DNA of 5,345 nt from a bacterium. GTDB taxonomy: Bacteria > Chloroflexota > Dormibacteria > Aeolococcales > Aeolococcaceae. Location of the stretch: assembly GCA_021850405.1 (NCBI GenBank), contig JAJZMA010000076.1, positions 1-5,345 of the forward strand. The letters are read 5' to 3'. A program made the position numbers and the translations under genes. Shown piece by piece: positions 1 through 5,345 of the stretch. Positions within the stretch are counted from its first letter, which is position 1. Each line of letters starts with the position of its first letter. The notes under the pieces were generated by a model that did no database searches, was not told where the DNA came from, and was given only the letters and a program-made list of their open reading frames with translations.

Positions 1-145
1 CGGAGCAGCGCGCGAGGCTCGGCCCGCACGCCTTGCGCGTGGGCGAGGTGACAGGCGTCGTGGTACGCGACGCGCGCCTCGATCGGTCGGCGCGCCGCTT
101 GTGGCGGCAGGGCGGCCAGCGTTTCGAGTGCAGCAAGGTGACCCA
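1..145 (-). other. glcF: GlcF-like fragment: start of the C-terminal CCG domain of the glycolate oxidase iron-sulfur subunit, in very GC-rich DNA
   Basis: Reading leftward from about 145, the minus strand encodes HLAALETLAALPPQ, a short linker, then RVAYHDACHLAHAQGVRAEP and RALL up to the window edge. GlcF proteins carry V-x-YHD-x-CHL-x-H-x-QG-(I/V)-R-x-x-P-R-x-LL at the start of their second cysteine-rich (CCG) domain, preceded by a DVSE-LAAL-like stretch. GlcF is the Fe-S subunit of glycolate oxidase (GlcDEF), which converts glycolate to glyoxylate. The upstream parts expected in GlcF (two 4Fe-4S motifs and the first CCG domain) are absent to the right of this point. The stretch is about 78% GC against about 53% next to it. 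The call rests on one well-known motif, so the family (GlcF or a closely related CCG-domain protein) is likely but not certain. The exact boundary is uncertain by roughly 20 bases. Confidence 0.6.
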
Positions 146-617
146 CCCTTTCTGGCCTTGTAAGATCAGCAACCTGGAGAGTTTCCATTTTTACCGTCTT
201 GCTGCCTATAGCCTTGGTGATGGGCTTCCCGAAGCAGTCGGTAGTAGTGACCTGGAGCACAAATGGCTCTGCCGCGCCGGCATCGGGGGGTTCCGGCCCC
301 AGTCGTGCGGGATCTGTCTGGCGGACGTAGAGCTTGAGAATCGTTCTTGCCAGGAAACGGTGGTTGCATCCCGAGTAGGTGGTACCAGAGATGAGGGTAT
401 AGAGAAGCCTGGCCTGTGGGTGGTCAAGCCTCCGTATGGATGCCAGGAATCGTCTGACATCCTCGTGTGGCAAGGTGTTGCTGTTGCCTACGAGCCGCGC
501 GTCGATCTGCAGGATAGTCAAAGGCTCAGTGGTTTCGATGGCAGCTCCGTCTGGATAGCGGAGCAGGACGGCATGGATTGTTTTTCTGCTGGCTTGTGCC
601 GGATGTGCAGCTGTCAT
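1..617 (-). CDS. hypothetical protein with a GlcF-like C-terminal segment; runs off the left edge, possibly chimeric
   Basis: An ATG at 615-617 opens a frame of 205 complete codons with no stop up to position 1. An in-frame TAG at 627-629 limits the start. Residues 1-158 are unrecognised. They have a mixed alpha/beta look, for example HEDVRRFLASIRRLDHPQ (51-68) and FVLQVTTTDCFGKPITKA (119-136), with only two Cys and no ferredoxin-type motif. From about residue 160 the protein changes to a sequence resembling the second CCG domain of GlcF (separate entry). Third-position GC rises from about 55% (120-240) to about 85% (1-120), counted by hand. The N-terminal part shares the moderate composition of the neighbouring genes and is probably a real gene whose true C-terminus may be missing. 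It lies 132 nt downstream of the GH130 gene with a weak ribosome site. It may belong to the operon or have its own promoter. Confidence 0.6.
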   Translation of the reverse strand, partial: MTAAHPAQASRKTIHAVLLRYPDGAAIETTEPLTILQIDARLVGNSNTLPHEDVRRFLASIRRLDHPQARLLYTLISGTTYSGCNHRFLARTILKLYVRQTDPARLGPEPPDAGAAEPFVLQVTTTDCFGKPITKAIGSKTVKMETLQVADLTRPERVGHLAALETLAALPPQAARRPIEARVAYHDACHLAHAQGVRAEPRALL

Positions 618-749
618 ACGAACACTCTAGGCAGGTGGGAGAGACACAGCGCGGACAAAATCACCTCAAGGCACTGCGGAAAGGGTACTGCCGATAGAAA
701 ACTTCGCCGCGGCTCACACCAACGCTGCCTGTCTCAGGCCGGGTGGCTC

Positions 750-1973
750 CTAACCAGAAAGAGGCATGCCTGGAATCAGGGAACCGGGCGAGCCGTCTGT
801 CTGGGGGGCAGCTGGCTCGCGCCGCAGTATTGCAGCACCAATCTGGGAATCAGCCATTCCGTAAAAAACGGTATAGCTGTCCTTGCCATTTGCATGCGGT
901 TCTATGGCAGTGGGAAAGACTACATGCCCAACGATGCCTTCAGTTTCTCCCTTCCTTTCCGGAACAAGCAGGGGAGTCCTCGAGCGGGCGAGTACGCGTT
1001 CTACATGTTTCCGGTCCAGGATCATGGCACCAGCTGAGTAGGTGAGTCCACGGTCGCCTGGAAAATCTGGACTCCGCCTTGAAATGCCGTGGTGCAGTAT
1101 GAGCCAGCCCTCTGGAACACTCACCGGGGGAGTGCCCCCACCAATCTTCACCTCTTCCCATGGATATTCTGGCAATGCCAGGGGACGATGCTGAAACATG
1201 ACGGTGAGCCGCCTTGCATCCCGTTCCACTTCCCTTGCAGGAGCATAGGAAACCCACATCGCCTCCCTTGAGTCGGTTGTGCCTTCCGGGAGCACGGTTC
1301 CAGAGCTGCCCGCCGTCCAGCTCATGTCCCACATCGGCCGGTGGATGATCGCGTAGCAGAGGGTTCCGTCTGGAGCCGTTACCGGGTTGGGCACTACCAG
1401 CGCATCCTTGTTGTGGTAGCCGTTGAAATCCACGCCAAGTGTTGGCTCAGAGACAAAAGTAGCCAGGCCAAGTTTTTTCCATGTGATGAGATCCTCGGAT
1501 GAGGCGATGGCGATCCTGGGTCCAAGGGGCCCTACCGCTGTATATGTCATGATCCACAGCCGGAGACGAGGAAGCCAGCTGATGCGTGGATCCTCTACCC
1601 CCCTTACCTCCCAGCTATGTTCTGCCTGAACTGCCACACCGAGCCGCTCCACTCCTATCGGGACGCCACTGCCGTCCACATGTACGCGCACGCGGCCTAT
1701 TCTGGAAAAATTGCCAGCAGCCACCATCCGTGGAAAAAGGTAAATAGAGCCATCCGCTCCTCTGGCGCTTGCCGGGTTCAGTACCCCCTCTTCTTCAAGC
1801 GGATTGCCCTTCTCGGGTACCATGACTGTTCCACACCTTTCCATGACGTATGGTGGTGTGGCATCCACCTTGTGCAACTGGCTGCGCCGCTGTCCCAGCA
1901 TGGCTGCCAGACGTGAGGACCGCTGTAGCATCCTTTGGGGGATTGTCTTGCTGTCGGCTGCTGCTTCTTCCAT
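750..1973 (-). CDS. GH130 family glycoside phosphorylase/hydrolase (beta-mannoside-type)
   Basis: This 407-residue protein has a single GH130 five-bladed beta-propeller (about 50-385). Diagnostic blocks are NPLEEEGVLNPASARG (57-72), YLFPRM (78-83), WEVRGVEDPRI (121-131, with Asp128 as the predicted general acid), NGYHNKDALVVP (184-195), HRPMW (211-215), GGGTPPV (278-284), GWLILHHG (289-296), LDRKHVERVLARS (319-331) and VFYGMADS (369-376). Enzymes of this family cleave beta-mannosides using phosphate or water; the conserved Lys189, Arg212 and His295 are compatible with a phosphorylase, but this cannot be settled by eye. It is close in size to stand-alone GH130 proteins, with a ~45-residue polar N-terminal extension and a ~20-residue Pro/Gly-rich tail. 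There is no signal peptide, so it is probably cytoplasmic. The ATG at 1971-1973 was chosen because it lies 6 nt after the TAA of the small ORF; no clear Shine-Dalgarno sequence precedes it. It is clearly different in sequence from the GH130 domain of the upstream fusion gene. Confidence 0.93.
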   Translation of the reverse strand: MEEAAADSKTIPQRMLQRSSRLAAMLGQRRSQLHKVDATPPYVMERCGTVMVPEKGNPLEEEGVLNPASARGADGSIYLFPRMVAAGNFSRIGRVRVHVDGSGVPIGVERLGVAVQAEHSWEVRGVEDPRISWLPRLRLWIMTYTAVGPLGPRIAIASSEDLITWKKLGLATFVSEPTLGVDFNGYHNKDALVVPNPVTAPDGTLCYAIIHRPMWDMSWTAGSSGTVLPEGTTDSREAMWVSYAPAREVERDARRLTVMFQHRPLALPEYPWEEVKIGGGTPPVSVPEGWLILHHGISRRSPDFPGDRGLTYSAGAMILDRKHVERVLARSRTPLLVPERKGETEGIVGHVVFPTAIEPHANGKDSYTVFYGMADSQIGAAILRREPAAPQTDGSPGSLIPGMPLSG

Positions 1974-1979
1974 TTCAGG

Positions 1980-2225
1980 TTAGCCTAGCGTGAGACTGCT
2001 GGCTGCGGGGGCAGCTAGCTGTAAATTAGTGACATTTTCCAGTCTTATGGGCAGGCCCGTAAGCAGGGTAAGCTTTGACCTTATGGGGTACGTCGTCGCG
2101 TCCCCTGAAAAAGGTGGTCCCAGCAGAGTACTCTGCTGCATTCGGCCTGTTTGCACTTTGGCCTCCCCGCGGCATGCAATAACTGTGGTGGAGAGGCAGG
2201 GGGTGCAGCAGTTGTGGTCGCTCAT
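1980..2225 (-). CDS. small Cys-rich hypothetical protein (about 81 aa; possible 100-aa form from a GTG at 2282)
   Basis: I do not recognise this protein. From the ATG at 2223-2225 it begins MSDHNCCTPCL and has 4 Cys in the first ~17 residues (NCCTPC, then IAC). The remainder, about 60 residues, ends in AAPAASSLTLG. The frame is open well upstream, and a GTG at 2282 (100 aa, with a weak AGAAG before it) is the alternative start. Neither start has a strong ribosome binding site. Support for it being real: it fills most of the gap between two operon genes, it lies on the same strand, and its TAA ends 6 nt before the ATG of the second GH130 gene, a spacing typical of coupled genes. Against it: it is short, has no known homology that I can name, and contains an 18-bp palindrome that may instead mark a regulatory region. 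The clustered cysteines could bind metal, but the spacing matches no motif I can name. Confidence 0.5.
   Translation of the reverse strand: MSDHNCCTPCLSTTVIACRGEAKVQTGRMQQSTLLGPPFSGDATTYPIRSKLTLLTGLPIRLENVTNLQLAAPAASSLTLG
2121..2138. repeat. perfect 18-bp palindrome, possible operator
   Basis: CAGCAGAGTACTCTGCTG reads identically on both strands with no spacer. The symmetry stops at both ends (C at 2120 against C at 2139). It lies about 150 bp upstream of the start of the second GH130 gene, inside the putative small ORF, where it encodes QQSTLL. It could be a dimeric regulator site or a chance palindrome. No promoter-like -35/-10 pair was found beside it. Confidence 0.4.
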
Positions 2226-2330
2226 GAATACATCGTACAGGTGGTTACAGGAGCTGGCGGAGCCTGGACTCCCAGCACGCACAGTCTTCTGGGATTGTCG
2301 GCACCGTGGAACATTGCTGGGGCTGGAGCG

Positions 2331-3398
2331 TCAGGCTGGTGGGGTTGCAGAGGCGACAGCAGGGAGCAGCGCATCAAGTCCCATGGCGGTACAGGTGGTC
2401 TCCAGTTCATCAATCAGGGCCAGACCTGCCATGATATTTGATTCTGCTCCTGAGCCAGCGTTGACCCGTCCATTGTCGACACCGTCAGCCACCCTTCCCA
2501 GCCTCCTGTCATAGATTGCTGGCATGGACGGATCCGGGCCGTCGAACCATGCCTGAGCCTTTTTCACAAGCATGCCATACACAGGGTCATGCGTGGCGCG
2601 CTCCAGCTGCTGGCATGAAAATATCGTGCATGCCACGCTGTAGGGCTGTACCGAGGGCAGGCTGAAATTCCCTTCAATAAGCGGGCGTATAAGTTTGTCT
2701 GCGCTGGACGCTGCCAGAGCAAGCATGCTTCTGTCGTTGAGTATTTCTGAACAGAGTGCAAGTACGCCTTCCTGGATGTGGCCCCAGATGTGCGGCGGCA
2801 GCTCTTCCTCCGGGTAGTTGAGACAGATGCCGTCCCGCTCCAGCACTTTGATCTCATTGGCCCATCTTGCAAGGAGCTTGCGCCCCGGATCTGCCTGCGC
2901 CCCCATGCATAGCAGCGCAAGGATCTGTATGCAGCGAACGTCTGGGGCGACTTTTGAGTCGCGGGCTACGGCCAGGGCACGCAGCGCTGCCGCACTTGCC
3001 CTGTCATCGTGCATGTTCTGTGCACATCTGGCCAGCGCCAGCCACGCGCGCGCTGTCCAGAAGGTTGACCCCGAGTATGACGTTGGACCTTCCTCGTTGC
3101 GGGTGCCATCCCATCCTGTAATGAAGTTGTGCCAGCGGCCCGGTTCTGCTTCCATCCACAGGAGAAACTCCATAAGTCCCCGGGCCCATCGGAGCGCCCA
3201 GGGCTGTCGGGTGCGCACGTAGAGCTCTGAGACAAGCTCCAGGGCACGCGCAGCATCGTCCACACATGCCACACCTTCATAGCCCTTGTCTGCAGCAGGC
3301 GGCAGTGTGTCATCACCACTTGCATAAACCGCTATCGCCAGCGCCTCCGGCCCTGCGCCTGGGACTGGGTGTGTCAACCGTGCAAGTTGTCTTAGCAT
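2331..3398 (-). CDS. alpha/alpha-toroid (six-hairpin glycosidase-like) protein associated with glycosyltransferases
   Basis: This is a 355-residue protein of helical-hairpin character without a signal peptide or membrane segment. Recognisable blocks are GYEGVACVDDAARAL (39-53), NFITGWDGTRNEEGPTSYSG (91-110) followed by STFWTARAWLALA (111-123), NYPEEELPPHIWG (194-206), and AGSGAESNIMAGLALI (314-329). From memory, the VDDAARA and GAESN motifs are typical of a toroid domain often found C-terminal to GT4 domains in bacterial glycosyltransferases. Here it is a separate ORF after the GT4-GH130 fusion. Whether it is catalytic is unknown; a role in binding or processing the glycan made by the partner enzyme is an inference. 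The ATG (3396-3398) touches the upstream TAG (3399-3401) with zero spacing and no visible Shine-Dalgarno sequence, so translation probably depends on coupling or reinitiation, or possibly on readthrough, because the frame is the same. It ends with TGA at 2331-2333. Confidence 0.88.
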   Translation of the reverse strand: MLRQLARLTHPVPGAGPEALAIAVYASGDDTLPPAADKGYEGVACVDDAARALELVSELYVRTRQPWALRWARGLMEFLLWMEAEPGRWHNFITGWDGTRNEEGPTSYSGSTFWTARAWLALARCAQNMHDDRASAAALRALAVARDSKVAPDVRCIQILALLCMGAQADPGRKLLARWANEIKVLERDGICLNYPEEELPPHIWGHIQEGVLALCSEILNDRSMLALAASSADKLIRPLIEGNFSLPSVQPYSVACTIFSCQQLERATHDPVYGMLVKKAQAWFDGPDPSMPAIYDRRLGRVADGVDNGRVNAGSGAESNIMAGLALIDELETTCTAMGLDALLPAVASATPPA

Positions 3399-5345
3399 CT
3401 AGCTCAGGTGGGCAAGGATCTCAGCCGTACTGAAATCCGCAGCAGCAAGACATGTGTCAGCAGCGCCATAGTAGATGCGCAGGCGATCTGGGTTGTCAGG
3501 GTCTTGCGTCAAGCCGCATGTGAATACTGTGTTTCCAAAAAGGCCCTTCTTTTCGTACTCCGCCTCTGGAACAAATATTGGCCTGGGTGAGCGCGCAAGG
3601 ACTTGTGCAGGATCCTTCCTGTCCAGGAGCAGCGCGCCCAGGCAGTAGCGCGAATTGCGGTCCACGCCATGATAAATCTCCAGCCAGCCTGCGTCAGTGG
3701 CGACTGGAGGAGCGCTGGCCCCAACCCGTACTTCATCCCACATGCCTTCCCGGGGAAGTGCGAGCACCCTGTGCTTTCCAAAGCAGCGCAGGTCATCTGA
3801 GTAGGCAATCCAGATCGCGTTCACGCGGCTGAACGACTGTGGCATTGGCCGCGTGAGTGCTACATACTGGCCCTCTATCTTCACCGGGAAAAGCGCTACA
3901 TCCTTGTGGTCCGGCAGAAACAGCACGCCATGCCGCTGGAAGGTAACAAAATCGGTGGTGGTGGCGAGCATCGTGGCAATCCCAAGCGCGCTGACACCGA
4001 CGTAGGTGATGTACCAGGTCCCGTCGATTTCAGTGATCCTCGGATCTTCACATCCGTAGCTCTCCAGTTCATCGAATGGAGGCAGTACTGGCTCTGCCGC
4101 AACCGAAAAGTGCACTCCATCGCGGCTTCTGGCAAGACGCAGGTGGGAGACCTGGGTGAGCAGGTCGACAAACTCATCGCCTGGTGGGTTGAAGCCTCCA
4201 AGTGTTGCCTGCTGCCGCACAACACGCGGGTCTGACAGGTCGAGGCCAGGCAGGTCCTTTGGGATGAATACAGGGGTCAGTCTCGGCGGGGAGTACTGCG
4301 GATCATAGAAGCCACTTGCGATCGTGTGTGCTGGGTCATATTGGCGATTCATCCTTTTCAGTTTTGGGATCTGACGCTGCAGGTCGAAGGTGAGGGCATC
4401 GGTTGGGATGGCGGTGTCGGTTCTTGCCCGCTGCGCGACCCGCAGCAGCAGGATCGTCTCATCCCGCAATCTGGCCACCCCGGCATTGAGGACTGACACC
4501 ACTTCAAATCGGCTGTCGCTGGGTGCAACGTTAGCCGGTGTCAGCAGTGGATTTTCGGACACCCGGGCCCCAAGCCCCGCTGGCACCGGGCGTTTCTCCC
4601 TGCGTCGCTCTGGCCGGGGCAGTGGGTTGTCAGCAGCGATCTGCCGCATAAGCGAAAGGAAATGCTCCCCAGCCCGTGGCCATGTCATCTCGCGGGCATA
4701 TTCGTAGGTTGCTGCCTCCAGCCTTGCCTTGTAGGCAGGGTCATCCAGCACAGCGAGAATTTTTTCCGTCAGCTGGCTTGAGCTCCGAAAATCCACCAGC
4801 AGCCCACGCCCATCTGCCAGCGCTTCCCTTGCATGCAGGTAGGGGGTGGAGATGATGGCTTTGCCCGCACCCAGCGCATACGCAAGTGTGCCGCTGGTTA
4901 TCTGGTTTGGATCCAGATATGGGGTTACGTAGACATCGCTTGCCAGCAGATACTCGACGATATCCTTCTGTTCCATGTATTCGTTCACAAAGGCAACGTG
5001 CCGGTCAAGGCCCAGCTTTGCCACCAGCCGGTTCAGACTGTTGCGGTACTCCTCCCCTTGTGTCCGCAGCAGCTCCGGGTGGGTCTGGCCAGCAATCAGG
5101 TAGATGGCCGCAGGGTATTTGGCAGCCACCGCCTGCATGGCCTCGATCATGTACTCAAGCCCCTTGCGCGGATCTACCAGCCCGAATGTGGAGATTACAA
5201 TCCTGCCGGTAAGGCCCAGTTTCTCCTTAAGCCGGTGCCGTCCCTTGGCCTCCACGTTGGGCATGCCATGCGGGATGAGCGTGAGCGGAGCGGTTATCCC
5301 GTAATCCGACCGCAACAGGTCAATTGCAGTCTGTGCCATCACAAC
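3399..5345 (-). CDS. GT4-type glycosyltransferase (C-terminal half) fused to a GH130 glycoside phosphorylase/hydrolase domain; 5' end outside the window
   Basis: The frame is still open at the right edge (codons GTT GTG ATG), so the N-terminal Rossmann domain of the glycosyltransferase lies outside the window and the GTG at 5342 is unlikely to be the true start. Numbering from that GTG, residues 1-235 are the nucleotide-sugar-binding half of a GT4 enzyme: IPHG (23-26), the FGLVDPRKGLEYMIEAM segment (53-69), and NQITSGTLAYALGAGK (146-161) ahead of STPY. A charged linker (240-262) follows, then a GH130 five-bladed propeller domain (about 264-647) with an NAG-ARL start (286-292), YGCEDPRI (429-436, with Asp433 as the expected general acid), HKDVALFP (479-486), GASAPPV (541-547) and GWLEIYHG (552-559). 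GH130 members phosphorolyse or hydrolyse beta-mannosides; which reaction, and on what substrate, is not determinable here. No signal peptide is visible in the part present, so it is probably cytoplasmic. Its TAG stop is directly followed by the ATG of the toroid gene. Both domains are confidently placed; the exact function is inferred. Confidence 0.93.
   Translation of the reverse strand, partial: VVMAQTAIDLLRSDYGITAPLTLIPHGMPNVEAKGRHRLKEKLGLTGRIVISTFGLVDPRKGLEYMIEAMQAVAAKYPAAIYLIAGQTHPELLRTQGEEYRNSLNRLVAKLGLDRHVAFVNEYMEQKDIVEYLLASDVYVTPYLDPNQITSGTLAYALGAGKAIISTPYLHAREALADGRGLLVDFRSSSQLTEKILAVLDDPAYKARLEAATYEYAREMTWPRAGEHFLSLMRQIAADNPLPRPERRREKRPVPAGLGARVSENPLLTPANVAPSDSRFEVVSVLNAGVARLRDETILLLRVAQRARTDTAIPTDALTFDLQRQIPKLKRMNRQYDPAHTIASGFYDPQYSPPRLTPVFIPKDLPGLDLSDPRVVRQQATLGGFNPPGDEFVDLLTQVSHLRLARSRDGVHFSVAAEPVLPPFDELESYGCEDPRITEIDGTWYITYVGVSALGIATMLATTTDFVTFQRHGVLFLPDHKDVALFPVKIEGQYVALTRPMPQSFSRVNAIWIAYSDDLRCFGKHRVLALPREGMWDEVRVGASAPPVATDAGWLEIYHGVDRNSRYCLGALLLDRKDPAQVLARSPRPIFVPEAEYEKKGLFGNTVFTCGLTQDPDNPDRLRIYYGAADTCLAAADFSTAEILAHLS

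Noticed and set aside
166..460. Two short minus-strand frames overlapping the 617-to-1 ORF in other phases
   Set aside because: They have low-complexity, Arg/Ser/Pro-rich translations, and a longer uninterrupted minus-strand frame covers the same bases and continues to the window edge.
727..739. Short hairpin (GCCTG-TCT-CAGGC) just past the stop of the second GH130 gene, considered as a terminator
   Set aside because: The stem is only 5 bp and no T-run follows on the minus strand, so it is too weak to call.
618..749. Possible promoter in the 132-nt gap before the leftmost ORF
   Set aside because: The best pairs (TTGAGG with TGTCTC at 17-bp spacing, TTGGTG with TCTATC at 18-bp spacing) match consensus poorly at one or both boxes.
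33..1037. 334-codon open frame on the plus strand, starting at a TTG
   Set aside because: It lies exactly antisense to the frame of the hypothetical/GlcF ORF and to the C-terminal half of the GH130 gene, whose conserved motifs are on the minus strand. Its translation is rich in Trp, Cys, Ser and Arg and shows no recognisable motif. It also crosses the composition break.
1990..2514. 174-codon plus-strand frame across the gap between the toroid and GH130 genes
   Set aside because: Its right half is antisense to the C-terminus of the toroid gene, it has no recognisable domain, and it opposes the direction of every supported gene. The minus-strand small ORF explains the gap better.
627..5345. 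All five minus-strand ORFs share the same reading frame
   Set aside because: Several extra stops break this frame in the 618-749 gap, and with so few genes shared phase is plausible by chance. Only the zero-gap TAG|ATG junction is kept as a finding.

Overview
The window is a minus-strand gene cluster from an unidentified bacterium. Base composition is moderate to high in GC. It reads like a metagenomic or environmental genome, and nothing in it fixes a phylum. All convincing coding sequence runs right to left. In transcription order from the right edge there are five units: (1) a 5'-truncated protein fusing the C-terminal half of a GT4-type glycosyltransferase to a GH130 domain (3399-5345); (2) an alpha/alpha-toroid, glycosidase-like protein whose ATG abuts the preceding stop codon (2331-3398); (3) a probable small Cys-rich ORF of unknown function (1980-2225, or from a GTG at 2282); (4) a stand-alone GH130 protein starting 6 nt after that small ORF (750-1973); and (5) after a 132-nt gap, an ORF of unknown function (from 617) that runs off the left edge.

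Units 1 to 4 look like one carbohydrate operon. GH130 enzymes are known for phosphorolysis or hydrolysis of beta-mannosides. GT4 enzymes transfer sugars from activated donors. Toroid domains with the VDDAARA-type motif seen here are familiar to me as companions of GT4 domains. A reasonable inference is a cytoplasmic system that makes and remodels or recycles a (possibly mannose-containing) glycoside or polysaccharide. The substrate cannot be read from the sequence.

The left edge is anomalous. The first ~120-145 bases are about 78% GC, while the next 120 are about 53%. On the minus strand they encode the start of a cysteine-rich (CCG) domain that looks like GlcF, the glycolate oxidase iron-sulfur subunit. 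The GlcF-like piece is joined in frame to an unrelated N-terminal region with no GlcF features. This is either a real recombination junction or an assembly chimera.

Other points to examine are the in-frame TAG|ATG junction between units 1 and 2, the altered E-X7-E motif in the GT4 domain, and a perfect 18-bp palindrome about 150 bp upstream of the second GH130 gene. I found no tRNA, rRNA, CRISPR array, insertion sequence or convincing promoter or terminator.
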